A stretch of 64,000 nt of DNA from Lethocerus indicus (GCA_019843655.1 JACDQD010000008.1:14604442-14668441), one strand, 5' to 3'; shown: positions 1 through 14,819, counted from the stretch's first letter. Translations and numbers: made by a program. The notes: generated by a model not told the origin, from the letters alone.

Positions 1-3000
1 CCCGAAGGCGCCATTAAGCAGGATCAGAACTAATCAGAGGTTTTGACTAGAATACTGAATCAGCCGTTAAACTTGAGTGGAAGCGGACCATTGGCAAAAT
101 TATTCAGGCGTTTATTATATGTTGATTTTAATTTCATAGCATTAATTTTGAATATCGTTTACAGGATCCTCCTTCTACGCCTGCTACCTAGACGACCACT
201 TTACGTTAATAGTTAACGCAATAGCTGTACAGTTGTAATAATACTGCTGATGTTGTCAAGGTACCAAAGCCAGTAAAACTCACAAAAGTGAGAATATTTT
301 ACCACTAATGTTTATCCGCTTAATGAAAACATGATGATATACAGAGAATTGTGTGTTTATATGCGCATAATTTGTGTTATCACGTTTTATGGTAGGAGGT
401 TAATAGTAACAAAATATGTAAAATAAGTCAAACTCGCAGAGCCTGTAAATATTTTAATCAATTTTAAAAACCACGTTTGAAAAAGAATAATGATGGGTAT
501 GTATGTTTTATCAACCTGTAGAATCATCTTTAACAGTGTTACTATGTTTGAATAACACAATTACCTGCCGGGTACTTCAGGTTTCTGTGAGGCAAAGCTC
601 GATGCCAAATTGGACCATTATGAAGTTGAATATAGAGTGTAAGGGGTGGGGATGTTATTAGTTTAATCATGACTTGTCGGATTAAAAGGATTAAGGGAAA
701 TAATTAGAAGTGATAATTATGGACTCTCCTGTATGCCGGCCAGTGGATTATGATGGCCGCGGACACTATTTTACCTAATTGGGGCCATTTAAAGTTTAGC
801 CCGTATGATTTAACTTTCCACCGGGCTAATTGCCAGCTTCAAATGCCGGCCCGTCAAATTATGCACAGGCGAATTATAAATACGCTCGCACGATACGCAT
901 TATTTATAGTATTTATGACGGGGCAATGCTAATTGGTAAAATAGACGATAATTGCGTCCAGTTAGAGCCCCGAACGGCATTAGGCCGTATAGCGAAACTT
1001 ACATTGCTGGACTGTTATAAATTCAGATTATGGCTCTATTTATAACTTCCCCCTTGTCAGATTCAATTATTAGAATATCAAAGACAAGTAATAAAGATTC
1101 GGAAGTTGCCATCCGAATATTCTAACGCTTTCAGTTAATAAAAGTCTTTTTTTCAGTTAATAAAAGATCCTACGACATGGCTTCCTCTGGAACTTGCCAT
1201 TACTATTTCATTACTCGTAATTAGGTATTTGGTGTTATAAAGCTTCACTTTTACACATAAAAAATGTTTAAATTATAAAAACACTTAATTATTTTACACT
1301 TAATCATAATGCACTTGTCCGAATTATTCTAAATGAAGGGGTTGAATAGAAAATCTAAATGTTTAAAAAAAATTGGATTTGTTTTCCGTCTTTTAATTTC
1401 CATCACTAATCTAATAATATAGCTCAATATCTAATTTTTAGCGGCCCCTTATAATTATTAAATAGGCCTAACTTATTATTAAGCGTGGAGTACAGGAGTG
1501 GGAGCTAATACTGGCGGCCGGTACAAAGAAGTTGTAAATCATCAAAATTACTATAGGAGTAGGGCATTAGTCTGCAAGGCAAAATTGGTTTGGGCGAGAG
1601 GTAGGGAACCCAGCGTAAATAAACCAAGGGGAGTGGGACAGCGGCGTCGTGCATTCTGCGAGTGTGTCTCTGTACGAAGGAGAGGGGAACCTCCCCCATT
1701 CCCGATTGAAATTCCAGAGGCGGTGTAATGCGCCAAGAATCTCTCATTTTCTGTATTCGCATTCTTATTTACGGGACCCATTTTGTCCCGCGCCCCGCCC
1801 TCCCATTACCGAGAAGGGATTCCCAAATCCTGCCAGTCATCCTGCACGGTGACTCCAGCCTCAAGTTCTTCGGGTTTTTTTTTTCTAAAGTAATGAGCGC
1901 CGACGTGTCGAACGGAAATTCCGAGGTGTTATTTTTCATACACTGTGTTATTAGAAGCGGGAATTTTAATCTCTCTGAAAAACGGCGCTGTCCATCAGCC
2001 CGCCATTTAATTATTGGACTGGTTTTACCCGCCCCACGATTTGAAACTCCACTCATATTTTAGCGAGTTCGTACTGAAGACTCTCGGTGTGAGTCATTGA
2101 GTCGATGACTCGTCACGAGTAAATTATTAAAATGTCGGAAATTATGAGAAGAATAAACCATCCTTACTTAATGTCAGAACGAGTTAATTTACACGTTGTA
2201 AGTTACAGTTGCTTCAGCCGTGGCCGCTGTGAGGAGGGCTTAATAGATTAAGTTGGTTTTGCGGTATTGGCTGAATCCATGATATCCCAACCGCCGTCAG
2301 TTTAACAGCCTCTAGCTCTAATGCCTTTATTGACACCTAATTAAAACTATTCGCCGCACGATGTAAAGTGTAGCCATAATTTTATAATATTCGGCATTCA
2401 GGGAACAGCCAAAGAACAATAAGAGAACAAAACATAAGAAAAGTCTATATAACCTTACGAACAACAATGTGCTAACAGGATGCTTCGTTGGTACGCGAAG
2501 GTTAATATAATTAACGATATTACTGTGCTCAGAACCTTCAGTTGAGCCTCTCGTGTAACTATATTTGTTTCGTGGAGAGACTCTCAACTTATTTCTTTAT
2601 GGAAATGTATGTTTCCAGCTAACCAAATAAGCTGTTATTCGTCGTAGCGCTTCTGCCGAACCGTTATTTACAACCTTTTAAACAGGATTGTCTACGGATA
2701 CATTTATAAAACGGTCCCAAATGGCGAATGGTACTGGGGAACCCATTAGTCTCCATCCAGGATTTTTGAATGATAGAATAAATAAAGCGTATTTCCCAGT
2801 TATGGTTCTGAGTGTTTACATTGAAATCTGACGATTGCCTCAGATGAGGGTTGCCCCTCTATTCGCGCCTTTATTTCGCTGCAGTTATTTTCAAAATTAT
2901 AACTGAATCGATAACAAACGATTTGTCTCATGAATGGATTATCATCGCCGCAAGGGATGTTCGATTTAAGTTTTTCCCAAAACTGTTACGTTTAAAACCG

Positions 3001-6000
3001 TTATAATTTCTCATAATCCGTTGAGTGATGTATCGCCCTCTAGCTTATTGCAATAACCTTTCTTTTAAATAAGTTCGATAATAAAATCGACTGTTCCCAA
3101 GAACGGATTGTGGCTGTTGCGGTAATTCTGGAAGGAGGAAATGTGTTTCATCATTAAACCTGGAAATTGTGCGCGTGTTTGGGTAGTCGTCATGTGAGCC
3201 GGGAGTGTCACATTACACGGTGGGTAGCTCTCAATTATGCGTCCGAGAGCTGTTTCCCGCACGGTTCTACCATTCCATTTGTTAATATCCAAGGATTTCA
3301 CGCATCCTATCATCCTAACAACGATAACAGCGGTCAAATCCAGTAATTCTCCCACATTTTTCACTAATTACGAACTCCCTCTTAATTTGCAGATAAACCA
3401 AACGCGGAAACTCAATGAAAACTCAATGGAAACTGAATTATTTCCTACCCATACATCTAAATAAATCTGTATTGTTTTATTTTATTATGGACCTCGTTTG
3501 GTTGTTTATTGGTTAATATCTGAGTAGATGACTACATTATAGACATATTGGTTCGATATATCGAACTGTCTTCCAAAAGCGATACAAAACATAACTTAAT
3601 AACGTAGTTAAAAAATGCAAATACTTAAATTTAAAGGATAAAAAGAAGTATGTTCGTGATTTGTTGTTACTTACAACTTGATTTTACACAAATAAACGTG
3701 CTGGAAAAAAGTTTAATTATATCGTATTTTTCGGTTTTAAGAGAACAATCTGATATTAGTAATGACTACCCAGTTGTACAATTATATAGCTAGATAGATG
3801 ACTATATAAGATTACTAAAACAAAAATCAGAATATAAAACCCTTTAATACTCATTTAAGGCGGACCTAATGCAATTTTGTATAAAAACTTGCGGAAGCTT
3901 TGTTACCAGTTATCAGATCTTTCTTTAACAGAGATAATGATCAAGTATATTACAAAGTTCTGTACCATTACATTTGAACATATCGCATGTTAAAACCGAA
4001 TTTATGTTTTAGCTGCTAAATATGAAAATTATTTTCCCGAGATCAGGTTTCTGAATTAGACAGATCGCGATTCATGAAATTCATGAAACTTTTATCTGTG
4101 TGCGCAGCCCATCCATTTGAGCGCTCTCTCCACCAGTTTCATTTAAACGCGTCGAGGTTATAATTTTTTATTACGCTTCTGTTTTCTCCCCGGAATACTG
4201 GTAATATCCGCCCAATAAGTCAGTATGCCAGGGCCAACGATATTTATTATAAACGATTTATGAAATTCAATCTCTCTACCAGGCTAAGTACTGAAAAATC
4301 TGCCTCATTAACTTTCATAAATGAAACAGCGATTTTTCTTAACGATTAGGTTCGGCATCGTTAGAGAAAAAGAAATTATACTAAAGCTTTATATGCGAAC
4401 AGACGACTGCACCCAACGAACATTAGTTAAGTACATTTCCGCAGCACACTCAAGGGGGCGCTAGTTTATCGGTGCAAGTGTACCCAACGAACTTTAGTTA
4501 TGTACCTTTCCGCACCACCCTCAGGGGGCGCACTTGCACCGATTAACTAGCCCCCTGAGTGTGGTGCGGAAATGTACTTAACTAAATTTCGTTGGGTGCA
4601 GTTGCATCGCTTAACTAAATTGCTAATAATAAACTTTCTTCAATAAATTCTGGATCAACAGGAAAACTTTTATGATCGTAAATACACAATACCAGATAGG
4701 TTTCCTATCTATATCTGTACTATATCAAGTATGCTGACAAATGTACTGTTTTTAAAATGTTTTCAGCCTTTTTTTGGGTGTTCCACATAGGCTCCATGAA
4801 ATAGATGGGCCATGTTCGTGTTGGTTTTTTTATTGCTTCATTTTGAGCTTCCGGCTTTTATGCGGGCGGGTCGGAGCGGAGAACTTTACTGAGAGGACTT
4901 TCGTGCCCGGTGTCAGACCGAAGTGGGAAAACTTCCCCGGTAGCGGCCCTGTCTACAGTTCCTCCTGGACTCCGGTCTAATTAAATTCATGACGAGTCGG
5001 CTGTTCGCAATCCAATGGCCGGCGCTATTTTCGTCTTTTTTTTAAAGCCCCAGTTTCCCCTCAGGCCTGGAAAAACTAAACTAATTAATAAACTTGGGAC
5101 GAGTGTTAGTACTACTGAGCCGTGCCCTGGAGATTAGCGACAGTTTTCATTAGCCGGCCAATTAATATCATAAATAAAACAACTCGCGATATCGCTCTAC
5201 TCGGCAAATAAATTATCTCGTGCCGATGTTATTATTACGCCAGGCCTCGTTTTAGTTTATACTGTAGCTTATCGAATCCGAATTGAGGAAAGAGTTTTTA
5301 ATATGGCCTAGTGAATAAGAGCTCTACCTGAATTTGAAATAGTAATCTGAATTTACAATATTTCAATCGAGGTCAAATTTATATATTTATAATAATTTAT
5401 AATATTCACAGAGGATCTATTAAGATCTAAACCCTCACCTAGAAAAGATAAGTGAGGTAACATAAGGTTACGCAATGGAATGTCTTCCAAATAACATAGA
5501 AGTATGCTCACATTAGAATTATGTTACATCCGTTATTCAATAATTTTATACATTGATCGGGCAAGTTTTTTATTATTATTATCGAGGCGGGGGATTTTCT
5601 ATTCTTATGCTTTCTTAATAGGGCTAATTTCTTAGTGGGTAGTTGGATGTTATTAAGACATGGGTTTAAATTTAAATTCAAAAATTAGTGAAACTCTATA
5701 AATTGCAAAATCTAAGTTCATAACCCAGCTGAAAGCAACTAAACCTTGTGAATTTGAAAACGTTGTCACGTCCAAACTGCAGAGGATCACTATCTGGTGG
5801 CCCAGCTGAAATCGTGCTCTTGAAAGCTGCTTCTGTCAGCTGAAAATAAGCCCAAGTTATTGGGCCTCTAAGCCTCCTAACTTGAATTCTAACGGAGATT
5901 CTCAATAGATTTTTATCTTTCATTTCTTCCCACTAATTAATTTTCTAAGACATCCGTGAAGCACTACTTTTCAGTGTTCTCTCTTTCATTCCATATATAT

Positions 6001-9000
6001 TTGTCAGTTGTTCTTGTATGTGTCGAATACTAATGACTATTAGACGGGCCTAATTTGCTTTCAACTGCTAAATTAAATTAATTAAAGGAAGGTGGCCACT
6101 AAATCCATGTAGACTCATTAGACTGCATATATTCTTGTAATGTTAAAGTATATCTACTTTACAGCCATGAAAAACCTACTTCAACAAAGAATCATCAAAC
6201 AGTCAAAATTGTTGACAATTGTATGACACCTTTAGAGTAATTTTTGAATTCTATAGATCTAAACCTACTGCAGAATGTCAATGTCTAGAATTAAAGTCGC
6301 GGAAGTTAAATGAAGTCCTTTCAGGTGAACGGCTTTGCAAGAAAACTATATCGCGAAGCAAGCGGCGAAGGGGGACCATAGAATAGCATCCCTATCCGAT
6401 ACGTCGGATGGACGTGGTGAGAAAACAAACAAAAAACGCGCCGAGAGACTCCGACCGGCTTTAAAACCTTCCACGAGTCAGTTGGTATCGATCCGAGGTC
6501 AACTCCTAGAAGCTTTTCCTCTCTTTTGAAAGGAGCCAATTTTATGCCCCTGCCTTCACAACTTCATACTTCCTTTATGGCAATGAGTCTTTAATATTCC
6601 TTAGAGAAAAAGAAAGTCAAAGAAAAGTGACCCGGTGGCCAGGGGTGGGCGGTCGAATTAAATTTTCACTCGCCGATCGATCTATGACGTCCTTAAAGTT
6701 CCCGTTTTTTTCCCCCGCCCGTTATCTACCAATCCCCCTCGGGCTTTCTTCCATTTCTAAGAGGAACAGAATATATTTACATTCTAGAGAAAGCTTTCAT
6801 GATTGGTGATATTTTCGGAACAGCATGACGCAGTTATTTCCGCCATATTTTGCGCTGCTTAACCAGAGCGGTCAGTTTCGTAATGTTCTTCGCGATAATA
6901 AGCATGATGGAAAATTAAAATTGGCATGAAATCATCAGTTGTCAGTGGAAATATAAAATATGTAGAGTATACAAAAATGCGATCGTTTTATGTTCCGCTA
7001 ATTTCGACACATTGACTCAAAATTCTGTTTATGAATTCTTTCCATATGCTTAATTGGTGAACGAGTTAACGAGTATGCTTATCGGTTAAAAAGACGAATA
7101 TAAAATTATTCTTCTTAATTTATGATTGTTATAATAAATTTCAAACTAATATAACTCAAATTAACTAATTTTAACATATATGACAGAGAATACATATGGG
7201 AGACGGCGGGATGCACGGCGCTCTCTTATACTAGCACGCATCACACTCGATGTGTTGAGTACAGTCATCAGGGAGCGCCGTGAATCAATTTATTATTATT
7301 TATTCCTCGTAATCTTTGTGGATTTCGCTTTTTATACATCACTGTTAATTCGAAACCACGGAAAATAATATAACACAGTGGAAAACGTGAAACTTCAGTA
7401 CGCCTTGTTATATAGGTCACGAAATATATCTTCATAGACCCAATGAAGCATACATTGAAACATATATTTTGTATCAATACGTTGATTCAATACGGACATC
7501 TTCAATTCCTACGCAGCTTGAGATTTAAAGAAATGCTTATCATGGCGGGACACATGTATTTTCTAATGTTTTTCCGTTTTAATCTTGTTTTTAATTAAGG
7601 TGAGTGAAGACAGATCCCCGTGTTGATGAGGGTTATGCCAATTGCAGTGTCGGAGATAATAAGAGCTGTTGTTTTATTCAATTTATATTTTCTCAGTACG
7701 ATTTCCCTTCGTCCGAACTCTGCCCACTCAGAATTAAACTTTTCTACCTCTTGTGCGAATTTAGCACGGACAAAATCCACCTTCATTCTTTCCTTCCCCG
7801 TCTATCACGCTGACATTTTCATCCGTATTTATTATTCATCTCTTGAATGTCTAAAAAGAGAGTAAACATAATTTAAAATGAAATAAATGATTACAGATTA
7901 AATTGGTTTGATAACGGTATATTTAACGCCTTCGAGTTTTCCTTAAATATAAAATTAATGATGAGCGATAGAAATTTGCTGAACTTTCTTTTAAAATTTG
8001 AGAGTCTAAAAGATCCATTCTTTTCTTTCTTTCTAATTTGCAGGAAGATAAAGTATTTTCCTTCAATTAAAACTAATTAACGGAGAGGTTCCGCATAAAC
8101 TCCCAAATAGATTAAGGAATTTCACCGTAAACCTCCGTTCTGAGAGCTAATTTCTCAAATATACAAAAGAACTTGGATTTAAAATCAAGTTGAATTGAAA
8201 CATTTACATATTGAGAAGGGAGAATAATAGGTGGAATACAAAAGGATTCCGCGTATTGAGTATTAATTCAATTCTTCTGTATTAATAACGTTCAGAATAT
8301 TGAGAAAATGGCCTGTCGACTCATTATTTATTTAAATCTGGCATCAGAGAATGTATTGCTCTCATACTGGTTCTCTTGGCTTGGATGATATTAATTAATA
8401 ATTTTAAATCAATTAAATTCAAAACAGCCGTGCTTAATTACGACCGAGGGATCGTAAGGCCCTCGCGCATCCCCAAACTGGGAATATTAAATTATTACAA
8501 TAATAATGTTTCCAATAATGCCTTTGTATATCTGATCATGCGTGTTTGTGCACCAATTTTTGGCCTGTAGCGTGGTCGAATTCAGGGAAACATCCATCGT
8601 CGAAGATAAATTGTCGTTGCACGCTTATCCTTACAGATTGTAAGGCGAGTTACTTGTCGAGACAAGAAGTTAAATCCAGGATTGGGAGTGTTGTGGATTT
8701 CTTTCGGGGCCCGGGACCGATCGTCCCCGTCGACGGATGATCTGAGAAGTGGAGGATACGGGAAAAGGACGGCTTACGGGATCGGCGTTTCGGGATTGTC
8801 CCGCCTGAGCTAACGCTCCCGCGTCCCACTTCCGAACGTCTCCAGGGACCGCTTCCAATTTTTTTTTTCCTTTCATCCGGGTTTCTGTTTTTTTCTCTCC
8901 CAACGTGCAAATACCGAAAGGCAGAAGCGTTATGTCGGATCGAGTTACGTAAGCCGGTCGCTTTGTTGAACCTGAGCTTTGAAAGAATGGATCCTGACGC

Positions 9001-12000
9001 CCCCCAACGAAGAGCACCGATAATACCGCACCAGTTAAAATTGCATAAACTCTCTGAAGCTAAAATCGATGGCGTATTTCACCAATCGTCGACAGGACAT
9101 ATTTCTTCTTTTAATGGGTCGGCCGAAGAGACAGTTACTGATACGAGATAAGCGTAATACGATGATGATAGCAAAATGGTGAAAATACAAAACAATTGAA
9201 ATAACTTATATAATGGTCATATAGCAATTTAAAAATCATTATTTTCCGTGGCATATACTCGACGGCCAATATGTCTACAAAAGTTCCCTTATCGTTGTTA
9301 ACATAAATAATATGTCGTGCTTCTAACATTAATAATATAGTACGCGCTGGGCCGTAAAGGATATGACACTGACGTACGTTTTTCTCAATCGGACCTGATG
9401 CCTCGGCTAGAAAGCATTGCATCTCATGGAGATATTGTTCCATCTTATACTATGATTCATAGGAAAATGCATGTTCCCAATCGAAGTTTTCCAACACATC
9501 ACTGTCACTCCCACGCTCGCAAGATTGCATTAGATGAGTTCGATCAAACCGGAAATTCAGGTGTCAGAAATTTATGACGCTAAAAGAATTTTTAATAAAC
9601 GCCCGAGACTTCCGAATCGGCATCTCGTGAAACGGGTTTATAATTGACGGTAGAAATAAACTTGCTCTAATATTTAATTTGAACATTCAATATATCAATT
9701 CTGACGTCGAACATAAGTTAAATTCAAGTTTTATTTGTTATTTCTTCAAATTGAAGTCTTCAAACTTTTGAATTTTCAGAAAAAACGTTTCTACTACGCA
9801 TTTGTAATTTAGAAACTGCAAAAACATTGTTTTAACTACGTTCTAAGACTGCATTATAGAAACTGCAATTACGGGCGCAATGTTCACATTCATTTCATAT
9901 GTAATATAAAAAAACAAGGGTGAAGGATGAGAATGGCTCTAGTGTAGTACCGATCGCCGTCGCGAATCCCTAACCAGGAATCTCGAATTAATGTCCGGTC
10001 GTTGGCCGGACGAATTTAAAATTACTGGAAGAAGTAAACTGAAGCCGTCAATTCCTCTCACGTAACGGAGACTGTATGTAGTGGTTAGAGTCGCGTGATT
10101 AGACGACGCAATTGGTTCATGGAGGGCGACTACGGGAGGCCCGAAGACAGATAGCTGGAATTGATCCAAGTGGGGGGCTTATTTGGGCTAATAAAGACTG
10201 GGCCGGGCGCCTCTACGGGCTCTGCATAACGAATTCCCTTTCGGCCCAACTTATTTCGTCCGCGCGGACATTCGTTCAACTGAGTGCCGGCCGGGATTGG
10301 TCGCCGGCCCCTTCCAGGAGCGGGCTCAGTCTCTGTGCCCGGGCCCAATCGGGGATATCGACACACTTTAAGTGAAAAGACGGGCGGATAAAGTGGTCTC
10401 TCCCTGTCCCCGTCTTCCTTCTCCCTCCGGGGCCCGCGCCACAATTTAACTTTATACAGCCGGCGGATACACACTCTCCCTCAATATCTTCCTTCCCGTT
10501 TTTTCTCCCCTTCCCCCTAATTCGCCCACAACTTCATTACTGTCGGCCTTGCCTATTTTGCCCTTAAACCTCCCTTCTTCTGACCCCGTCTCCCTTATCT
10601 TATTTATAATCCTCTTTCGCCTTATTTGCGGGCTCGGAGGCCCGCGTATCCGACATCCGTCAATGTACACATCTGTCAACAGAAGATTAGTTTATTCCGA
10701 AACCACAGTCGAAAATGTTTTCTTCTTTTTCTTTACAAGAAATAGCACTACTACTTTCTCCAGTACTATAGTGGTCACAAGACACATATAGCTCTGAGTT
10801 TCTTCAAAATCTTCGAAATGTTTTTTGAAAATCATTTCGATAAAAGTCTTACGTTCGCATTAAATAAATAAAATACTTAAAAGCAGAATTGACCATTTTC
10901 CCGAACAAATATTCATTGTAAGAAACAACTAATTTAATAATGTACACCGGGGCTGTTTATGCGTACATTGTTAACATATTCGGCTGTAGTATTTACCCAC
11001 CACTGAATGGATATTGTCCCGGGACAGTTGTACAAACAAGGCTTGGGTGGCATAAGGGCGACCTCCTCACCCAAACAATCGATGCCCAATCGAGCATGTG
11101 ATCAACATTACGTACTAACCATTTCCCGTTTCCAGCCGTTTAATCAGCTGAGAGAATCTAGCATAGGCGATATTCGTGTAATTGGTTTTTCGGTATTTGC
11201 TATATATATATTTATTTATTTATTAAGTACCGGACTTTGAAGCGGGAGTATGCACAAGACTAGCGAAACTACTTATCGGGCGGTCTGAGCATGGGAAGAA
11301 GTCTGCCACCAAAACGTAGTCACCAATGTACAGATACAATTTCGATAAAGAAACGGCCATACGCATTTGGTTAGTATATTTGATTAGAACTACATAATTT
11401 TAAAACTTGACAGTATTTTTTAAACTACAAATATACATAAAAGTTATATAATATAAACTGTTCTTGTGCAACGCGCGTAATTTTTTAAAAGAAACATTAT
11501 CACCTTGCGTAATCCTCAAATAATATTCTCTGCGTGGGATGAATAGCGCCTATTTTTATGTTTTGAGAGTAGAAACGAATGGATTGCAGGCCGAAAGGGC
11601 GGGCAAGACGAAAACACCAAAATCAGCGTAATGGGGCGCTGCAAATGAGAATTTGATTAGGCAAACGTCGCAAATACCGCCGAAACATTTAAATGTACTC
11701 CCACATATCTCCGCTGTTCAAAACAGATATTTTCGCGGAATCTGGAAGAAATAGGACTACCACTGGCTACGAGTTATATATAATGTCATTGTCACACGTG
11801 TTTCATTCTTCAAAGGGGCAGTAGAAGAAAGCTACGCGAATTCTTCGTGAGACAGGAGACCTAAAAAAACCGTTTGTTTGAGTTGACCGAATATGTATAT
11901 TGTGTACACGTTACATCGGGGCCTCGATTCAACATCAACAGTCACTTCGGAGTAAGATAATAGCCGGGATTCCAGTCGTAAATCTCCAGTCTCTCTTCGT

Positions 12001-12340
12001 AAGAAAGTACCGATTTCGTATCTAAACGGGTTCTGGACGCGATAGCTCGCATTTCAATTTGCTTATGCTAATTTCAATTTCGCTTCGGCCGAGGACGGTG
12101 GCTGTATTTGCGTCGTCCGCGGAAGTGTGATTTACGGCGTTATTTAGCGGGGCAACGCGGGTTCGAATTTCTGCAGATACTGGCCTCGCGTTCAGAGGAA
12201 AAAGGTTCGTGTTTGCAAAAAGCCGACGCGAAGTCAATTGTCTCTCGGTCCCGTCGGACCAATCCAATCCACTCCGGTCCAATCTTCAATGATCCTACCG
12301 GGCACAGGCGCGTACACGGAGCGTTACGCAACTCCAATGG
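1..12340. other. Gene-poor intergenic sequence
   Basis: No coding exon could be supported. Open frames here are short, lack codon bias and lie mainly in CpG-rich patches (about 1.5-2.0, 8.7-8.9 and 10.1-10.7 kb) that might be regulatory. The only clear structure is the fold-back element at 4.4 kb. Confidence 0.5.
4406..4601. mobile_element. Fold-back element with direct and inverted internal repeats
   Basis: The ends ACTGCACCCAACGAA and its inverse near 4587-4601 bracket three copies of a ~55-bp module (CCCAACGAA...TTAGTTA.GTAC..TTTCCGCA..AC.CTCA.GGGGGCGC). Two copies are direct (about 4412 and 4480) and one is inverted (about 4540-4599). The whole could fold into a long hairpin. No coding sequence. 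Confidence 0.75.
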
Positions 12341-12344
12341 TTAA

Positions 12345-12355
12345 TCATCGTAAGT
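12345..12355 (+). other. Candidate donor site of a 5' UTR exon for the 13.0-kb micropeptide
   Basis: AATCATC|GTAAGTAAAA is a near-consensus donor that ends a relatively CpG- and GC-rich stretch (about 12.0-12.35 kb). The acceptor would be TTTCAG at 12991-12996. This is inferred from position and strand only. Confidence 0.3.
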
Positions 12356-13000
12356 AAAATTCGTTTCCGGTCTCAGCACACTGCTATCGAACTCATTTAT
12401 TTTTTTTTTCTAATTATGACTCTCTAAAGTTATTCGAACACCGTCATAATGCGCAGGAATATAAACTTGTCGCATACAATCTATAGTCTAATACAATATA
12501 TCTTTTTTAATTATTTGATTGGCGCAGCTGTAAAACTACAATTAGCGATATTGATGTTCAAGTAGCATTAGTGACAACTAGAGAATAACGGAATAATTCC
12601 CCTGTATTTTTTTACATTTATGTTTAGTAACAACTACAATTTTTTGTTGTATCTAGTGACAGTGCGCTATAGAATCATTCACTGAACTCTTGTAAAGAGA
12701 GTTCCGTCCCTGGCCATCTCCAACTTTAGTCGGCCCTCTCCCCCATTTTTCGAATTATATTTTTATACTTGGTATATTTAAATCGCGCGGCCGTTTCTTA
12801 ATATAATCTATGAAGTATGTGCGAAAAATCGATAGATAAAAAAATATTAGACAAAATTTATAACCGCGTAATTAATCTAGTGTCTTAAGGGTCTACTGCT
12901 GGAACAGAAGTCAGATTTTCGATGTCGTCGGTGCAGTGTTCCAAGGATTTAATAATTAATGACAAATAATTGATGAATAATATGGCCGGGTTTCAGGGAT

Positions 13001-13234
13001 ATGGACATCGTGATAGCTATCCACTACATGTACCTGCTGCTGTCGCTACTGTTCGTCGGCTATTGTCTCGGATCCGGGTGGGAGAGGAAGGAACAGCTGG
13101 TCGTGCTGAAGGAGATAGTTCGGGCGGAGAGTCACGACGACTCCGAACTGTCGGCCGACCAGCCGCCGACCACCAGGATACGCGGATTCATCGTCATACA
13201 CGAACCGAAGCGGCCCAAGTACAGGCCCGTCTAA
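13001..13234 (+). CDS. 77-aa single-pass membrane micropeptide, function unknown
   Basis: The open frame runs from ATG at 13001 to TAA. Codon third positions are almost all G or C, in contrast to the AT-rich flanks, which marks it as real coding sequence. Residues about 3-24 (IVIAIHYMYLLLSLLFVGYC) form one hydrophobic segment without a cleavage-like end, so an N-terminal membrane anchor is more likely than a signal peptide. The rest is polar: ERKEQLVVLKEIVRAESHDD, then PPTTRIRGFIVIHEPKRPKY and a short tail. TTTCAG ends four bases before the ATG, suggesting a spliced 5' UTR; a GTAAGT donor at about 12350 is a candidate partner. I recognise no family. It might instead be the last exon of a longer protein, but no upstream partner was seen. 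Confidence 0.7.
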   Translation: MDIVIAIHYMYLLLSLLFVGYCLGSGWERKEQLVVLKEIVRAESHDDSELSADQPPTTRIRGFIVIHEPKRPKYRPV

Positions 13235-14539
13235 CAGTTAATATATAATAATAGAAATATAACGCTATCACGCGACGGATATCTTATCAGTTTTTTTGGT
13301 ATTCGATGCGAGCCCAATCACTTGGAGAGCTTAAAACCTGTAAGATAGAACTATTACAGTGCGGTGTTCGAAAGCTTTTATTGGGCTCGCGTGATCTAAC
13401 TTCGCTGTTTCAATTTGCTATCACAGCACTGTAGAATAAGTACCTCGCGAAATTACTGACGGGATACTTACGAACGGTGGCATTTCCAGGCAATAATATT
13501 ACTATTAAACATGATTTTGGGTCAGTTAATATTCATTTGCTTGTAACGCAACACAAACATTTATTACTTCTCGCATTTCTCAAGTACTAAGTCTCCGTGA
13601 TACAAGCGGTTTAAATAGACATTTTCCACTTTATGCGATTGAATTAATAAAGCGTTCGTAGCATTCTTAGCCCTAGTCTGGGTGTTACGAACCAATGTTT
13701 CTCCGGCAGCTTAGAGGTCGCAGAAGACAAGCCAACAGTACAATAGATTATGTAAAGCCGTATCTGATTGGTTGGATAACCAATCGGTTCTATTACTGAC
13801 GACTGTATTCGATGCCAATAAGCTAGGCAACTTAATTCTAACCGACAAGATCTAAAACTTTTTAAATTCAAATTTGCATATAAAACTGGTATTAATCATT
13901 ATTACTCTAACTTTTAACGTGAACTGATTTTAACCATTATACCCAGTTTAACGTAGACGAGATTGCTTCGCCGTCGCCTGTGTCGTATAGAAAGAGTATA
14001 GTGATCGTGCTGCCAGAACTACACGTCTAACGGAATGCTACTGACATTGTCGAAATGTGTATGAAATAATGAAACGGCCTGGTTTCAGACCAAACAAACT
14101 AGATAAAGAGATATTACGTTGTTAATGTTACTAATAACCGTTAATAAGATATTTGAGTCTCCTCCATCGATCCTCGCAGAAAGGATAGACCGAGTTTAAT
14201 TGGGGATTAATTTCGAGTTTCAGGATCATTATAATGTAATGGCCGGGAGTTTCTAGTAGCGTCGGCGTTCTGTAAAACGTCTACGATAATTTACAATAAA
14301 AGTTGGGAACGAATTTGAAAGCGGACGCGATTATGGTTGTCGGAAACAATTAAGGCCGGGATCACATAAAGCTTAACTACCGAAATTCGGCAAGCAGTCT
14401 ACTTATCCCCGCGGGCTTTGCCAATAAAAGGAGGGAAAACCCCTTTTCCAGAAAAAAAACATCCAATGAAGAGAACGATCCAATAAAAGTGGCAACTAAG
14501 ACCGAGACTTTAATTGAAAGCATTAAATGCCGTCAGTAG

Positions 14540-14556
14540 TTCTCTCTCTCTCTCTC
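14540..14556. repeat. (CT)n run
   Basis: A short TCTCTC run of the GAGA-factor type. A purine-rich (GA)n run lies 220 bp further on. Confidence 0.7.
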
Positions 14557-14775
14557 CGGTTCAGTTCGGTTTATTTTTCCTTTTTTCTTTTTTTTTACGG
14601 CGGTTAAGGTCGACTGCGTGTAATTGGGCGGCCGTGTGTACACACCGAGAGTTGTGCACAATTTTGAGAGAAGGCCCTCAAAATTGGCGCCCAGTTTGCT
14701 TTTTCGGGAGCGGACTCGGCCAATAAATAGCCTCTCTTGACGGAAGGAAATGAAGTCGCGGTTTAAATTGGGCAA

Positions 14776-14819
14776 AGAGGAGAGGGAGAGATAGATAGAA
14801 GAGAGAGAGAGAGAGAGAA
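14776..14819. repeat. (GA)n purine tract
   Basis: GAGGAGAGGGAGAG, then GATAGATAGA and nine GA units. It could bind GAGA-type factors; no gene start is evident nearby. Confidence 0.8.
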
